Assembly: GCA_026645945.1 (NCBI GenBank)
Contig: JAPKMO010000011.1
Location: 1 to 56,630, forward strand
Direction: 5' to 3'
DNA length: 56,630 bases
Source of the DNA: Anaerolineae bacterium
Lineage (GTDB): Bacteria; Chloroflexota; Anaerolineae; Aggregatilineales; Phototrophicaceae
Shown here: piece after piece, positions 1 through 10,295 of the stretch
Numbering within the stretch: position 1 is the stretch's first letter
Layout: the number at the start of each line of letters is the position of its first letter
Notes under the pieces: generated by a model
What the model was told of the DNA's origin: nothing
The model's database searches: none
What the model saw: the letters and a program-made list of their open reading frames with translations, nothing else
Program-made: the position numbers and the translations under genes

Positions 1-60
1 TGATATGCAATTGCCCTGAGGCCGTTTTCGATTTCTGCATGGCGATCCCCCTTTTTCCGT

Positions 61-66
61 TATAAT
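61..66 (+). promoter_or_regulatory. Candidate -10 element for cydDC
   Basis: A perfect TATAAT lies 21 bases before the GTG start of cydD. No convincing -35 hexamer is visible 16-18 bases upstream, so the call rests on the -10 match alone. If it is used, the leader is very short. Confidence 0.35.
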
Positions 67-86
67 CCCATTATGGGCGAAATAGA

Positions 87-1838
87 GTGAATTATACCCC
101 CCAGGATTCCAGTGTTATGCATCTTGAAAAACGGCTGCGAATTGGGCGCGCGGCGCTGGCGGTTACGATTGGCCTGGGTATCATCGCCGGGCTACTGCTG
201 GTGGCGCAGGCTTTTTTAATCAGCCGGGCAATTAACCTCATTTTTTTGCGGGGCGCGGCGCTGGCGGAGGTTCTGCCCCTGCTGGCGGCGCTGCTGGGCG
301 TGGGCGCGGCGCGCGCCCTGGCGCTGTGGGGCGGCGAGATCGCCGCGCAGGGATTGGCCGAAAGCGTCAAAACCAATTTGCGCGAAAAACTGTTCGCGCA
401 CATCCTGGTGCTTGGCCCGGCCTACACGCGCGGCGAACGCAGTGGCGAGTTGGTGAATACGGCGACCGGCGGCATTGAAGCCCTGGACGCTTACCTACGC
501 GAGTATATCCCGCAGATGGCGCTGGCCGCCTTCGTGCCGCTCATCATGCTGGTGACTGTGTTCCCGATTGACCTGGTATCCGGCCTCGTGCTGCTGTTTA
601 CCGCGCCGCTCATCCCCTTTTTTATGATCTTAATCGGCAAGGCGGCGGGCGCGCTCAACCGCCGCCAGTGGACGGCGCTCAGCCGTATGAGCGCGCATTT
701 CCTGGACGTGCTGCAAGGGCTGACCACGCTCAAGCTGTTCCAGCGCAGCCGGGCGCAGATCGAAATCATTGCCGATGTCAGCGACCAGTTCCGTAAAACC
801 ACGCTCGATGTGCTGCGCGTGGCTTTTCTGTCGGCGCTGGTGCTGGAAATGGTGGCAACCATCAGCACGGCTGTCGTGGCGGTGGAAATCGGCCTGCGGC
901 TTTTACATGGCGTGCTGGACTTCGAACGGGCGTTTTTTGTGCTGGTACTTGCGCCGGAGTTTTATCTGCCGCTGCGAACGCTCGGCATTCGTTTTCATGC
1001 TGGCGTAGCCGGCGCAACCGCCGCGCGGCGCATCTTCGAGGTGCTGGAAACGCCGCCGGAGGCCGCGCCCGCCGAAAATATCCAGCCGCTGCCGCCATCG
1101 TTTCACATCCGGCTGGAGGATGTGGTTTACGCTTACGGCGACCGACCGGCGCTCAACGGCCTGTCGCTGGAAATCCGCCCCGGCGAACGGCTGGCGCTGG
1201 TTGGGCCAAGCGGCGGCGGCAAAACGACCATCAGCCAGCTTTTGTTACGTTTCATCGAACCCCGGGGCGGGCGGATCACCATAGACGGTTTTCCGCTTTA
1301 TGATTTACCCGCCGATGGCTGGCGCGAACAGATTGCCTGGGTTCCGCAGAACCCGTACCTGTTCAACGCCAGCGCCGCCGATAATATTCGCCTGGGCAAA
1401 CCCTCGGCCACAATGGCCGAAATCATCGAAGCGGCGCGGCTGGCGGGCGCACACGAGTTCATTTCAGCGCTGCCTTCCGGTTACGATACCCTCATCGGCG
1501 AACGCGGCGCGCGGCTGAGCGGGGGCCAGGCGCAGCGCATCGCCCTGGCACGCGCCTTCCTGCGCAACGCGCCGCTGCTCATCCTGGACGAAGCCACCGC
1601 CCACCTTGACCCGGAAACGGAACTGCTGATTCAGGCGTCCATAAACCGGCTGTTGCAGGGGCGGACGGCGCTTATCATCGCCCATCGTTTAAGCACGGTT
1701 TATAATGCCGACCGCATCGCCGTGATTGACGGCGGGCGCGTGGTCGAAACCGGCGCGCATGAGGAACTTTTGCGGCAGAACGGCGTGTATCGCCAACTAG
1801 TAACCGCTTATGCGGGAGAACAAGCTAAACCTTTCTAA
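87..1838 (+). CDS. cydD: Thiol reductant ABC exporter, CydD subunit
   Basis: Half of the heterodimeric ABC exporter that moves glutathione/cysteine (and heme, by recent work) across the membrane and is needed for cytochrome bd assembly. Residues 1-320 are a six-helix ABC type-1 membrane domain. The nucleotide-binding domain follows, with Walker [10 protein letters not shown], signature LSGGQAQR, Walker B LLILDEAT and the switch His in AHRLS. The length (583) fits the family. The start is ambiguous: GTG at 87 has a poor ribosome site, and ATG at 117 has AGGA about 10 bases upstream and may be the true start. cydC begins two bases after the stop, so the two are co-transcribed. No cydAB lies in the window. 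Confidence 0.9.
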   Translation: MNYTPQDSSVMHLEKRLRIGRAALAVTIGLGIIAGLLLVAQAFLISRAINLIFLRGAALAEVLPLLAALLGVGAARALALWGGEIAAQGLAESVKTNLREKLFAHILVLGPAYTRGERSGELVNTATGGIEALDAYLREYIPQMALAAFVPLIMLVTVFPIDLVSGLVLLFTAPLIPFFMILIGKAAGALNRRQWTALSRMSAHFLDVLQGLTTLKLFQRSRAQIEIIADVSDQFRKTTLDVLRVAFLSALVLEMVATISTAVVAVEIGLRLLHGVLDFERAFFVLVLAPEFYLPLRTLGIRFHAGVAGATAARRIFEVLETPPEAAPAENIQPLPPSFHIRLEDVVYAYGDRPALNGLSLEIRPGERLALVGPSGGGKTTISQLLLRFIEPRGGRITIDGFPLYDLPADGWREQIAWVPQNPYLFNASAADNIRLGKPSATMAEIIEAARLAGAHEFISALPSGYDTLIGERGARLSGGQAQRIALARAFLRNAPLLILDEATAHLDPETELLIQASINRLLQGRTALIIAHRLSTVYNADRIAVIDGGRVVETGAHEELLRQNGVYRQLVTAYAGEQAKPF

Positions 1839-1840
1839 AG

Positions 1841-3586
1841 ATGAACCAGCGAACGATCTTCTTACGACTGCTCCGGCTGGCCGCGCCGTTCTGGAAGTGG
1901 ATGGCGCTGGCGGCGCTGCTGGGCGCGCTGACCATCGCCAGCAGCATCGCTCTGCTGGCGGCTTCGGCCTATATCATCGCCCGCGCCGCCCTGCGCCCTT
2001 CGATTGCAGATCTGCAGGTCGCCATCGTCGGCGTGCGTTTTTTCGGCATCGCGCGCGGCGTATTCCGCTACCTGGAGCGCCTGGTCTCCCACGAGGCGAA
2101 CTTCCGCCTGCTGGCGCGGCTGCGGGTGTGGTTTTATACGGCGCTCGAACCGCTGGCCCCGGCGCGTCTGGCGCACCACCAGAGCGGCGATCTGCTGGCG
2201 CGTATCGTCGCCGACATTGATACGCTGGAACACTTTTATGTGCGTGTGCTGGCCCCCCCGGTGGTGGCGCTGCTTATCGCCCTGTTGATGGGCATTTTCC
2301 TGTCCGCCTATGACGTGCGGCTGGCATTGGCGGTGCTGGCCGTCCTGGCGCTGGCGGGTGTCGGCGTCCCGCTGCTGACGCGCTATCTCTCCCGCGAGGC
2401 AGGCCAGGCGATGGCGCAAACGCGCGGCGAACTGAATATCGCCCTGCTGGACGGCATCCAGGGCAGCGCGGATGTGATCGCTTTCGGCCAGCAGGAGGCA
2501 CAGTTGGCGCGCGTCCGGGGCATCAACCGGCAGCTTTCGCGCTGGCAGCGCCGCATGGCGCGTATTCGCGGCCTGGACGCAGCGCTCGGCGCGCTGCTGG
2601 TTAACCTGGCGGCGGTGCTGGTGCTGGCGCTGGCGACCCCATTGGTGCGCGCCGGACAGATCGAAGGCGTGGATGTGGCGGTGCTGGCGCTGGCGACGAT
2701 GGCAAGTTTTGAGTCCGTCCTGGGGCTGCCGATGGCTTTTCAATACCTGGGCAGCAGCCTGGCCGCCGGACGCCGCCTGTTTGAAATCGTGGACGAAAAG
2801 CCGGTTCTGGCGGCGCAGAACTATCCCCCGGCACAGTCCACGCCCTCCAATTTCGACCTGGTGTTTGAGAATGTCACCTTCCGTTACGCAGCAGATTCTC
2901 CGCCCGCGCTGGATGGTGTCAGTTTTACGCTGCGGCAGGGCCGGCGGCTGGCGGTCGTCGGGGCCAGCGGGGCGGGCAAATCCACGCTGGTTAATCTGCT
3001 GCTGCGCTTTTGGGACTATGAGCAGGGGTTTATTATGCTCGGCGGGCGCAATATCCGCGACTATGACCCCGAACACCTGCGCAGCTGGATTGCGGTCGTC
3101 GGCCAGAATACCTATCTGTTTAATACCACCGTTCGAGAAAACCTCCTGCTGGGACGCCGAAGCGCCACTGAAGCCGAGATGATCGAAGCGGCGCGGCAAG
3201 CGCAGATTCACGACTTCATCACCACCCTGCCGGATGGGTACGATACTTGGGTGGGCGAACAGGGTTTGCGCCTCAGCGGCGGCGAACGCCAGCGTGTCGC
3301 CATCGCCCGCGCTCTGCTCAAAGATGCGCCGGTGCTGGTGCTGGACGAAGCCACCACCGGCCTGGACTCTGTGACCGAACGCGACGTGATGGCCGCGCTC
3401 TACTGCTTGATGGAGGGGCGCACCGTATTGATGATTACCCACCGCCTGGTAGGACTTCAGACGATGGACGAAATCCTGGTGCTGCATAAGGGCAAATTGG
3501 CAGAACGCGGCACGCACGCCGGGTTAATTCAATCACAGGGGCTGTATTTTAAAATGTGGGCGCAGCAAAACGAAAGCCTCCGGTAG
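1841..3586 (+). CDS. cydC: Thiol reductant ABC exporter, CydC subunit
   Basis: Partner subunit of CydD. The N-terminal part has the CydC-type membrane domain with the family motif [19 protein letters not shown] near residues 64-82. The C-terminal ATPase has Walker [10 protein letters not shown], signature LSGGERQR, Walker B VLVLDEAT and ITHRL. Length 581 matches CydC. It follows cydD by two bases and ends four bases from the convergent murQ stop. No hairpin terminator separates the two transcripts. Confidence 0.9.
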   Translation: MNQRTIFLRLLRLAAPFWKWMALAALLGALTIASSIALLAASAYIIARAALRPSIADLQVAIVGVRFFGIARGVFRYLERLVSHEANFRLLARLRVWFYTALEPLAPARLAHHQSGDLLARIVADIDTLEHFYVRVLAPPVVALLIALLMGIFLSAYDVRLALAVLAVLALAGVGVPLLTRYLSREAGQAMAQTRGELNIALLDGIQGSADVIAFGQQEAQLARVRGINRQLSRWQRRMARIRGLDAALGALLVNLAAVLVLALATPLVRAGQIEGVDVAVLALATMASFESVLGLPMAFQYLGSSLAAGRRLFEIVDEKPVLAAQNYPPAQSTPSNFDLVFENVTFRYAADSPPALDGVSFTLRQGRRLAVVGASGAGKSTLVNLLLRFWDYEQGFIMLGGRNIRDYDPEHLRSWIAVVGQNTYLFNTTVRENLLLGRRSATEAEMIEAARQAQIHDFITTLPDGYDTWVGEQGLRLSGGERQRVAIARALLKDAPVLVLDEATTGLDSVTERDVMAALYCLMEGRTVLMITHRLVGLQTMDEILVLHKGKLAERGTHAGLIQSQGLYFKMWAQQNESLR

Positions 3587-3590
3587 CGGC

Positions 3591-4478
3591 TCAACCGTCT
3601 TTTTCACCGATCAGCGCGCTCAACCGCCCCTGCGCTGATGCCAGCCGCACCCGCGCTTCATCCGGCGTGATGTCCAGCAGACCGACCACGATGGCGGTTT
3701 TCACCTGGTTGTCGGCCAGTGCCAGCAGGCGGGCGGCCTGCTCCTCATCCACACCGACTACTTCCGACACGATGCGGCGCGCGCGGTCAGCCAGCTTTTG
3801 ATTGGTGACTTTGACATCCACCATCCGGTTGCCGTAAACCTTGCCGAGCAAAATCATGGTAGCCGTACTGAGCATGTTCAGAATCATCTTCTGCGCCGTG
3901 CCGGCCTTCAGCCGGGTCGAACCGGCGATAACCTCCGGCCCGACGGGCGCGGCAATGCTTATCTGTACAACATCCAGCACGGGCGACGGCGCGTTACAGG
4001 CGATGCCGACGGTGACAGCGCCGTGTTCGTTCGCCGCCCCCAGCGCGCCCAGCACGTAGGGCGTCCTGCCGCTGGCGGCGATGCCGACCACTATATCGCG
4101 CTCAGTTACCTTCAGCGCCAGCAGGTTTCGGCGTCCGGCGTCGGGGTCATCCTCCGCGCCTTCGACGGCCTGCGTCAGCGCGGCCATGCCCCCAGCGATG
4201 AGCGCCTGCACCATGTCCGGTTCGGTGCTAAAGGTCGGCACGCACTCCACAGCGTCCAGCATCCCCAACCGCCCACTTGTGCCGGCGCCGACATAAATCA
4301 GCCGCCCGCCCCTACGCAGCCGGTCGGCAGCGGCTTCGACCGCGCGCGCAATCTCCGGCAGCGCCGCCCGCACCACCGCCGCGACGGTGGCATCCTCGGC
4401 GTTCATGATCTGCACGATTTCCAGCGCCGATAGGCGGTCAATCTGGGTGGAATGCGGATTAGACTGTTCGGTCAGCAT
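3591..4478 (-). CDS. murQ: N-acetylmuramic acid 6-phosphate etherase
   Basis: Cleaves the D-lactyl ether of MurNAc-6-phosphate to give GlcNAc-6-phosphate and D-lactate in the cytoplasm. The 295-residue protein has a SIS fold with the sugar-phosphate motif VGAGTSGRLGMLDAVE (about residues 62-77), the acidic stretch EGAEDD, and the C-terminal MurQ block with VTNQKLADRA. Length and motifs are typical. It is the last gene of the minus-strand peptidoglycan-recycling operon, four bases after the carrier gene. MurNAc-6-P would have to come from the upstream BadF-type kinase, because no PTS MurP is encoded here. Confidence 0.93.
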   Translation of the reverse strand: MLTEQSNPHSTQIDRLSALEIVQIMNAEDATVAAVVRAALPEIARAVEAAADRLRRGGRLIYVGAGTSGRLGMLDAVECVPTFSTEPDMVQALIAGGMAALTQAVEGAEDDPDAGRRNLLALKVTERDIVVGIAASGRTPYVLGALGAANEHGAVTVGIACNAPSPVLDVVQISIAAPVGPEVIAGSTRLKAGTAQKMILNMLSTATMILLGKVYGNRMVDVKVTNQKLADRARRIVSEVVGVDEEQAARLLALADNQVKTAIVVGLLDITPDEARVRLASAQGRLSALIGEKDG

Positions 4479-4482
4479 GGTT

Positions 4483-5394
4483 TTATACCGTCAGTAAAGC
4501 AATCAGAATGCTCAAAGTGACGATGCTCGCCAGCGTGCTGACGAGCGTCACGGCAGACGTAAATTCGGTATCACTGTTGAATTGGGTCGCCAGCGCGTTC
4601 GCCAGCACCGCCGTCGGCATACTGGATTCAACAATCGCCACCTGAAAAGTGACGCCGGTCAGCCCCAGCAGCGCGGCCAGCGGGAACGCGATAAAAGGGG
4701 CCAGCACCAGCCGGATTCCGGTCGCCAGCAGCAGCGGTCGCCAGCGCACGCGCAGCGACGTTTCCGCCAGTTTCAACCCCAGCAGCGCCAGCATCCCCGG
4801 AACGGAGGCCTGCGACAGGATGCCGACAGCGCGTTCCAGCGGCAGCGGAAGCGTGATCTCGGCCAGATTGACAATTAACCCGGCCAGCGCCGCATAGGCA
4901 ATCGGCACTTTCAGCACATTCAGAACGGCTGCTTTCACCGACGCTTCGCCGCGCGAGGCGAAATAAACGCCCAGCACGTTTCCCATCATCACCGACATCA
5001 CATAATAAATAATCGCCTGCCGCTCCCCATCCGGGCCGAAAGCAAAACGGTTGAGCGGGATGCCATAGTTAGCCGCGTTCACCAGGATGATGCTTATCAG
5101 GAAGGCGCTTTCCAGCTTGCGATCAAACTTTGCCAGCCGGGACACGACCAGACCGATCAGCGCCATCAGCAGTGACATCGTTACCGCGACCGCCGCCAGC
5201 CCGATCACTTCCCCACCCTTCAAATCCGACTGCACGATACCGGTAAACGCCAGAGAAGGAATGAACAGGTATACCAGCAGCGTGGACAGACCGCGCGGAT
5301 CAGGGTTCAGGCGGCGGGCGATCACGATCATGATGCCGACGATGATAAAAATCGGGCTGATGACGTTGAGCATGATGCTCAGCAGTTCGACCAT
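4483..5394 (-). CDS. AEC (auxin efflux carrier) family transporter
   Basis: A polytopic membrane protein of about 303 residues with roughly ten hydrophobic segments. It has the AEC-type N-terminal repeat (YLFIPSLAFTGIV) and the C-terminal ESSMPTAV motif. A longer frame reaches 5499, but the ATG at 5394 (MVELLSIMLN) begins directly at the first membrane segment and sits five bases after the upstream kinase stop, so I prefer it. AEC members move organic acids and similar small anions. Placement between murQ and the amino-sugar kinase suggests MurNAc uptake, or export of the D-lactate released by MurQ. Both are inference; I know of no AEC protein shown to do either. Confidence 0.85.
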   Translation of the reverse strand: MVELLSIMLNVISPIFIIVGIMIVIARRLNPDPRGLSTLLVYLFIPSLAFTGIVQSDLKGGEVIGLAAVAVTMSLLMALIGLVVSRLAKFDRKLESAFLISIILVNAANYGIPLNRFAFGPDGERQAIIYYVMSVMMGNVLGVYFASRGEASVKAAVLNVLKVPIAYAALAGLIVNLAEITLPLPLERAVGILSQASVPGMLALLGLKLAETSLRVRWRPLLLATGIRLVLAPFIAFPLAALLGLTGVTFQVAIVESSMPTAVLANALATQFNSDTEFTSAVTLVSTLASIVTLSILIALLTV

Positions 5395-5399
5395 GACGA

Positions 5400-6314
5400 T
5401 TAGCCTCGATGTTTCAGGTGATGGAGCGCCAGAATCGCCGCGCCCACAACCGGCGGATGGCGCGGAACAGGGATGCCGGTCAGTCCCAACAACTCGCACA
5501 GCCGGCTGCTGAGGAGGTTTGGCGCGGTCAATAAACCACCGGCAAAAGCCAGCGGCAGCGGCCCCATATTCAGCCGGTGTTGAACTGCCCGCGCCGCCAG
5601 CGCCAGCTCGCGCGCGGCCTGCTCCACGATGGACTGAGCGGCGGTTTCACCCAGCGCGGCCTGTTCCAGCACCACCCCGGCCAGCGCGGCCACTTCGGTA
5701 TTACGTGAAACGCCGGTCTGGTACAGCCAGGCGGCCAGCGCGCCTGTGTCTGCCAGCCCCAACTGTTCTAGCAGCGCGGCGGTCAGGCCGGTTTTGCGGC
5801 TGCGCCCGTCGGCGGCACGCGCCACAGCCCGCAGCCCTTCCAGACCCAGCCAGAACCCGCTGCCTTCGTCACCCAACAGATAGCCCCAGCCGCCAACCCG
5901 CACGTAATCGCCCGCCGCGTTCGCGCCGCAGGCCAGGCTGCCGGTCCCGGCCAGCACCAGGATTCCGCGCCGCTCGCCAAACGCCCCGATCAGCGCGATT
6001 TCATGATCGGAACTGGCCGCCACCGCCGCACGCGGCAGCGCCTCCACCACCGTTTCGCGCAGCCAGTCCCCGGAATGCGCCGCATCCGCCCCGGCCACGC
6101 CAATGCCCACCGCGCCGACCTGTTCCGACGTTAAGGCCGCTGCCGCCAACGCAGACCGCACGACCGTTTGAATCGCCTCGGCAGCGGCAGCCCTGCCGAC
6201 CAGATTCGGGTTGACCGCTCCGCCGCTGCTCTGTCCCAGAATAGACAGATTCTCATCCATCACGACGGCGCGCACCGTGCTGCCGCCACCGTCAATACCC
6301 ACCACACAGGTCAT
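5400..6314 (-). CDS. BadF/BadG/BcrA/BcrD-family amino-sugar kinase
   Basis: ASKHA-fold kinase of 304 residues. The phosphate-1 loop is GIDGGGSTVRAV (residues 6-17) and the second phosphate motif is LAGTGSLACG. The family block GDEGSGFWLG and the adenosine region AFAGGLL follow. Relatives are GlcNAc kinases and the clostridial MurK, which phosphorylates both MurNAc and GlcNAc. Context with murQ makes a MurK-like role likely: MurNAc plus ATP to MurNAc-6-P, feeding MurQ, and possibly GlcNAc as well. The start overlaps the upstream hydrolase stop by four bases (ATGA), a sign of translational coupling. The substrate is not proven by sequence. Confidence 0.88.
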   Translation of the reverse strand: MTCVVGIDGGGSTVRAVVMDENLSILGQSSGGAVNPNLVGRAAAAEAIQTVVRSALAAAALTSEQVGAVGIGVAGADAAHSGDWLRETVVEALPRAAVAASSDHEIALIGAFGERRGILVLAGTGSLACGANAAGDYVRVGGWGYLLGDEGSGFWLGLEGLRAVARAADGRSRKTGLTAALLEQLGLADTGALAAWLYQTGVSRNTEVAALAGVVLEQAALGETAAQSIVEQAARELALAARAVQHRLNMGPLPLAFAGGLLTAPNLLSSRLCELLGLTGIPVPRHPPVVGAAILALHHLKHRG

Positions 6315-7555
6315 AAAGCAGCCGCCAGAAACGTATGCAGATCGCGCCGAAATTCAAATGTGCCGGGCTTCAGCCGCCCTGGATAAACGCTGTTCGTCAG
6401 CGCCGCCACTACCAGCGCGCGTGCCGGGTCAATCCATAATGATGTGCCGGTGAAGCCGGTATGCCCGTAAGAGTCCATGCTGAACAGCTCCCCCGCCGAC
6501 GACCCTTCCGCCGACTTCAGCACCCAGCCCAGGCCGCGCCGCTCGCCGTTGGTTTGTTCCTGTTTGGCCTCACGCATCCATTCCGGCGAAACGCCCAGGC
6601 GCGCATCCTCGACCAGCCAGCCCTGGCCGAGCGCGGCTACATCCCGCGCCGTCGCAAACAGTCCCGCGTGTCCGACCACGCCCCCCACCCCGCAGGCGTT
6701 TTCGTCGTGAACCTCGCCCCAGACGCGGCGTTTGCGCCACTGCGGGTCATCTTCGGTCGGGGCGATGTGTTCGCGGCTGATTCCGTTCTGCACCGGGTTA
6801 AACAGCGTGGTTTCCAGCTTCAAGGGTTCGATCACCCGCGCCGCGATGGCTTTGTCCAGTTGGCCGGATGCGCCGTACAGCCGGGCAGCGGCCTCACCCA
6901 GCAGCATCAGCCCCAGGTCGCTGTAACGCACGCCGCTGCCGGGTTCATCCACAAACGGGTAATTCCACAGCGCCGCCAGCGCCTGCGACCAGCGCTCCTG
7001 CCGGGGAAGCGGGTCGGGAACATCCGGGGGAGCAGGCGCAGGCCCGGCAGCGTTATAAACATCCCGCCAGGCCGCCAGACCGGACGTATGCGTAAGCAGG
7101 TGGCGGAACGTCACGCGGGCGGGGTCAACCAGCTTGCCGCGCATCGCATCTGGCACCGGCAGCGGCGTCTTGCTGTGCGGGTCTATTCCACCATCTACGG
7201 AACGCGGGCCGGAACGCCCAAACTCCGGCAGAACGGTCACAATCGGCGCATCCAGGCTCAACCCATGTTCGCCCGCCAGCGACAAAAATGCCGTCACCGT
7301 GAACAGTTTGGTGACAGAAGCCAGATCGAACAGCGTGTCGGTCGTAACCGGGACAAGTCGAGTATCCGGGTCAATCCAGCCCCAGGCTTCATTTAAGATT
7401 ACCTGCCCATCCTTGACAACCGTCACCGCCGCCGCCGGAAACACCGCGTCTAGGTTAGCCGTCACCAATTCCTGTAACTGCGCCTTGATGGCTGCGGGCA
7501 GATGGTTTACCTGCTGTGCAGAAGTTGTTTCCTCAATTGCTGTCATCATCATCAT
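6311..7555 (-). CDS. Serine beta-lactamase-like hydrolase, AmiE (YbbE)-like
   Basis: Class C beta-lactamase/PBP-fold hydrolase of about 414 residues. The SxxK nucleophile motif is SVTK (residues 80-83 from the first ATG), a YSD tyrosine motif follows, and HTG stands in the KTG position. In Bacillus subtilis the equivalent gene beside nagZ and namZ encodes AmiE, which removes the peptide from MurNAc-peptide. The neighbourhood here is the same, so I infer this role. Four ATG codons in a row (7555-7546) make the exact start uncertain, and all overlap the namZ stop. An upstream extension to 7738 is open but lies fully inside namZ. No signal peptide is visible. Confidence 0.82.
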   Translation of the reverse strand: MMMMTAIEETTSAQQVNHLPAAIKAQLQELVTANLDAVFPAAAVTVVKDGQVILNEAWGWIDPDTRLVPVTTDTLFDLASVTKLFTVTAFLSLAGEHGLSLDAPIVTVLPEFGRSGPRSVDGGIDPHSKTPLPVPDAMRGKLVDPARVTFRHLLTHTSGLAAWRDVYNAAGPAPAPPDVPDPLPRQERWSQALAALWNYPFVDEPGSGVRYSDLGLMLLGEAAARLYGASGQLDKAIAARVIEPLKLETTLFNPVQNGISREHIAPTEDDPQWRKRRVWGEVHDENACGVGGVVGHAGLFATARDVAALGQGWLVEDARLGVSPEWMREAKQEQTNGERRGLGWVLKSAEGSSAGELFSMDSYGHTGFTGTSLWIDPARALVVAALTNSVYPGRLKPGTFEFRRDLHTFLAAAL

Positions 7556-8723
7556 AAAGCAAAAACGGCTTTCGTCGTGTTTTAAATCCGCGCCAGAAAT
7601 CCGGCCACGCGCCGGCAACAGCAGATACTTCGGCTCCGGCTTCAATCTGCGCTCGAATCTGCTCCGAACCGGCCAGTCGGTCAAAATGATACACGCCGCC
7701 AGGTTCGACACCTGCCGCCGCCGGGGGCAGCCAGGCAAAATGCGCCGGGTACAAACGGCGAATGGTGATGATAACGTTCAGCCAGGTTTCGACAGGCCGC
7801 CAGACTGCGTTATCCAGCACATGAACCTGTACGCCGCCGCAGTCCAAACCGGCCCACTTGCTGGCCGAAGGCCGAAAGCTGCACGAACGAAACCGCACGC
7901 CCGGCCAACCCTGCTCGTTCAGCTCAGCGGCCAGTTCATCGCCGTCTACCCAGGGCGCGCCGACAATTTCAAACGGTAGCGCCGTACCGCGTCCTTCCGA
8001 AAGGTTCGTGCCTTCCACCAGACACGCGCCGGGATACTGGCGCACGGTGCTGGTATGCGGCATGTTGGGGGACGGCGGAATCCACACCAGGCCGGTATCT
8101 TCCCAGGCCATCCCGCGCCGGTAGTTTTCGCAGCGCACGACCGTCAAATCGGCGGGGGAGGCGTTCCAGAGCGCGTTCATCATCCCCGCCAGTTCGCCCA
8201 GCGTCAGACCATGACAGACCGGAACGGGAAAACGCCCGACAAACGACGACAGGTGCGGCTCCAGCGGCGGGCCGTCTAAACGCCCGCCCAGCGGGTTCGG
8301 GCGATCCAGGACGATCACTCCAAGGCCGTTTTCGCCCGCCGCTTCCAGCACGTAGGAAAGCGTCCAGGTGAAGGTATAATACCGCGTGCCTACATCCTGA
8401 ACATCAAACACCAGCGCGTCAAGGCTTTCCAGCATCTCCGGAGTCGGATAGTAGGTTTCCCCGTACAGGCTGTAAACCGGCAGGCCGGTGCGCGGATCGG
8501 TCATCGAGCCGATGCGTTCGGCGTCCGGGGCTGCGCCCGCCAGACCATGCTCCGGCGCGAACAGAGCGGCCAGTTTCACCCCCGGCGCGTTTCGCAGCAG
8601 ATGATAGGCACTGCGCAGATGCCGGTCAACGGCGCTGGGATTCGTCACCAGTCCGATGCGGCGTCCCTTCAGCCGGTCGAAGCCCTGCGCGGCCAGCACG
8701 TCCAGGCCGGTGCGAACGGTCAC
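7533..8723 (-). CDS. namZ: Exo-beta-N-acetylmuramidase (DUF1343)
   Basis: DUF1343 protein, the family of B. subtilis NamZ (YbbC), which removes MurNAc from the non-reducing end of glycan chains. Recognisable blocks are GRRIGLVTNPSAV near the N-terminus, LFAPEHGLAG, DVQDVGTRYYT, VLDRPNPLGG, LTLGELAGM and EGTNLSEGRGT. The start chosen is the GTG at 8723, which overlaps the nagZ stop as GTGA and gives 396 residues beginning VTVRTGLDVL, as in the family. The open frame up to 8828 is inside nagZ and unlikely to be coding. No signal peptide is apparent, unlike secreted homologues, so it may act inside the cell on imported fragments. Confidence 0.9.
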   Translation of the reverse strand: MTVRTGLDVLAAQGFDRLKGRRIGLVTNPSAVDRHLRSAYHLLRNAPGVKLAALFAPEHGLAGAAPDAERIGSMTDPRTGLPVYSLYGETYYPTPEMLESLDALVFDVQDVGTRYYTFTWTLSYVLEAAGENGLGVIVLDRPNPLGGRLDGPPLEPHLSSFVGRFPVPVCHGLTLGELAGMMNALWNASPADLTVVRCENYRRGMAWEDTGLVWIPPSPNMPHTSTVRQYPGACLVEGTNLSEGRGTALPFEIVGAPWVDGDELAAELNEQGWPGVRFRSCSFRPSASKWAGLDCGGVQVHVLDNAVWRPVETWLNVIITIRRLYPAHFAWLPPAAAGVEPGGVYHFDRLAGSEQIRAQIEAGAEVSAVAGAWPDFWRGFKTRRKPFLLYDDDDSN

Positions 8724-10273
8724 GCCGTCGGCTCCCAGGCCACAGGCAGCCGGCCCTTCGGGGCGTAGCGCCCGGTCAGCGCATCCACCGCCGCTTGCAG
8801 CGAAGGCGCGCCATCGCCGCAGGTGCATAACACCGCTGCCGCGCCGGTCAGCACGCCGGCGTCATAAGGGTTGCGGAGGCACACCAGCACAACGCGGCGC
8901 GCCAGCCCCATCAATTCGCGCGCCATCGCCAGTTGTTCGGGGATAATGTGCGCGCTGCGGGTCGCCAGCACCAGCGTCCCGGCATCAGCCGCCGCCCGGC
9001 GCGCGCGCGCCAGAGCGTCCGGGTCGGTATCCACCGACCGCAGGGAAATATACTCGGCTTCCGGCAGGTCGCGCCGCAGCAGCGTTAAAAATCCGGTCAG
9101 TTCCCCGCGTTCCACCACGCCGCTTTCAAGGTAGGACGCAAATTCGACCACCGCCAGCCTCCCGCCGGTTTTGAGGAGCAGCAGATCGGGGTCGCCCTGC
9201 AGCAGCACCGTCCCGGCGCGCGCCGCCCAATCCATCAATAACAGATGGTCGCGCCGCCGGACGTTCTGCACTTCGGGCTGTTTTGCCGGGAAACGCGCGT
9301 TCATCGCCGTCAGCCGCGAACCCGCTTCATCCACCCGTTCGAGCGGCAGCCGCCCGCTGCGCGCCGCCGCCAACAGCGCCTCATACGCTTCTTCCTGATA
9401 AGCCGGCGTATGTGAGAAAAAGATCACGTCCTGCCCGGCCAACGCCGCCAGCACTGCCGACTCGCCCGCGCCGTAATGCTCCGTGATGGCTTTCATCTCC
9501 ATACAGTCGGTGCAGCTCACGCCGTCAAACCCGATCTCGTGCCGTAAAATCCCCTCGATGACACTCGGCGACAGAGTGGCGGGATATTGAGAATCTACCG
9601 TTTGAAAACGGGTATGAGTCGTCATCACAGCGGCAGCGCCGGCCTGCACCGCCGCCTTAAACGGCAGCAAATCGCGCCGCAGCAGCGTTTCCAGCGGTTC
9701 GTTAATGACCGCCAGCGCCTCGTGCGTATCCACCGGCGTATTACCCAGACCGGGGAAATGTTTGGCCGCTGCCGCCACGCCTGCCGACTGAAAACCACGC
9801 ACCTGCGCGGCGGCCAGCTTGCTCACCCGGTCAACCCGGCTGCCCAGCGCGCGCGTACTGACGCTCGGATTGTCTGTATTCAGCGACAGGTCTACCACCG
9901 GCGCGAGATTCCAGTTGATGCCCAACGCGGCCAGTTCGTCACCCATCGCCGCCGATACGCGCTCCGCCAAATCTTCCGAGTCGGCAGCGCCCAGCGCCAT
10001 CGCGCCGGGGCTTTCCATGAAACCTTCCGCCGACCGCAGCCGGGCAACCATGCCTCCTTCCTGGTCAATGGCAATCAAAATTGGGCGCGGCGCAGCCTCG
10101 CGGCAGGCCAGCGTGAGTTCGCTCACCTGCGCCGGGCTGGCGACGTTCCGCGCAAACAGAATCACCCCGCCGACTCGACCGGCGGCCAGCCAGTCGAGCA
10201 GATAATCTGGCGGTGTCAGCCCGTCAAAACCGACAACCAGCATCCGCCCGATTTTTTCTTCCAATGACAGCAT
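8720..10273 (-). CDS. nagZ: GH3 beta-N-acetylglucosaminidase
   Basis: Glycoside hydrolase family 3 enzyme (517 residues) that releases GlcNAc from peptidoglycan fragments. The TIM barrel contains IAIDQEGG (residues 68-75), the catalytic His/Asp motif KHFPGLGNTPVDTH (171-184, His184 in DTH) and the nucleophile Asp256 in CTDCMEM. A second alpha/beta domain follows (about 340-517), as in the longer Firmicutes NagZ and unlike the short proteobacterial enzyme. One oddity is that the usual PGHG is PGLG (Leu176). No secretion signal is seen. It lies 22 bases downstream of the GH20 gene and overlaps namZ by four bases. Confidence 0.92.
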   Translation of the reverse strand: MLSLEEKIGRMLVVGFDGLTPPDYLLDWLAAGRVGGVILFARNVASPAQVSELTLACREAAPRPILIAIDQEGGMVARLRSAEGFMESPGAMALGAADSEDLAERVSAAMGDELAALGINWNLAPVVDLSLNTDNPSVSTRALGSRVDRVSKLAAAQVRGFQSAGVAAAAKHFPGLGNTPVDTHEALAVINEPLETLLRRDLLPFKAAVQAGAAAVMTTHTRFQTVDSQYPATLSPSVIEGILRHEIGFDGVSCTDCMEMKAITEHYGAGESAVLAALAGQDVIFFSHTPAYQEEAYEALLAAARSGRLPLERVDEAGSRLTAMNARFPAKQPEVQNVRRRDHLLLMDWAARAGTVLLQGDPDLLLLKTGGRLAVVEFASYLESGVVERGELTGFLTLLRRDLPEAEYISLRSVDTDPDALARARRAAADAGTLVLATRSAHIIPEQLAMARELMGLARRVVLVCLRNPYDAGVLTGAAAVLCTCGDGAPSLQAAVDALTGRYAPKGRLPVAWEPTA

Positions 10274-10295
10274 TCACCCATCCTTGCCGCTGTGT

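Noticed and set aside
1862-3517. Long open frame on the minus strand opposite cydC
   Set aside because: It is a shadow of high-GC coding sequence: Gln/His/Arg-rich, no domains, and fully opposite an unmistakable ABC transporter gene.
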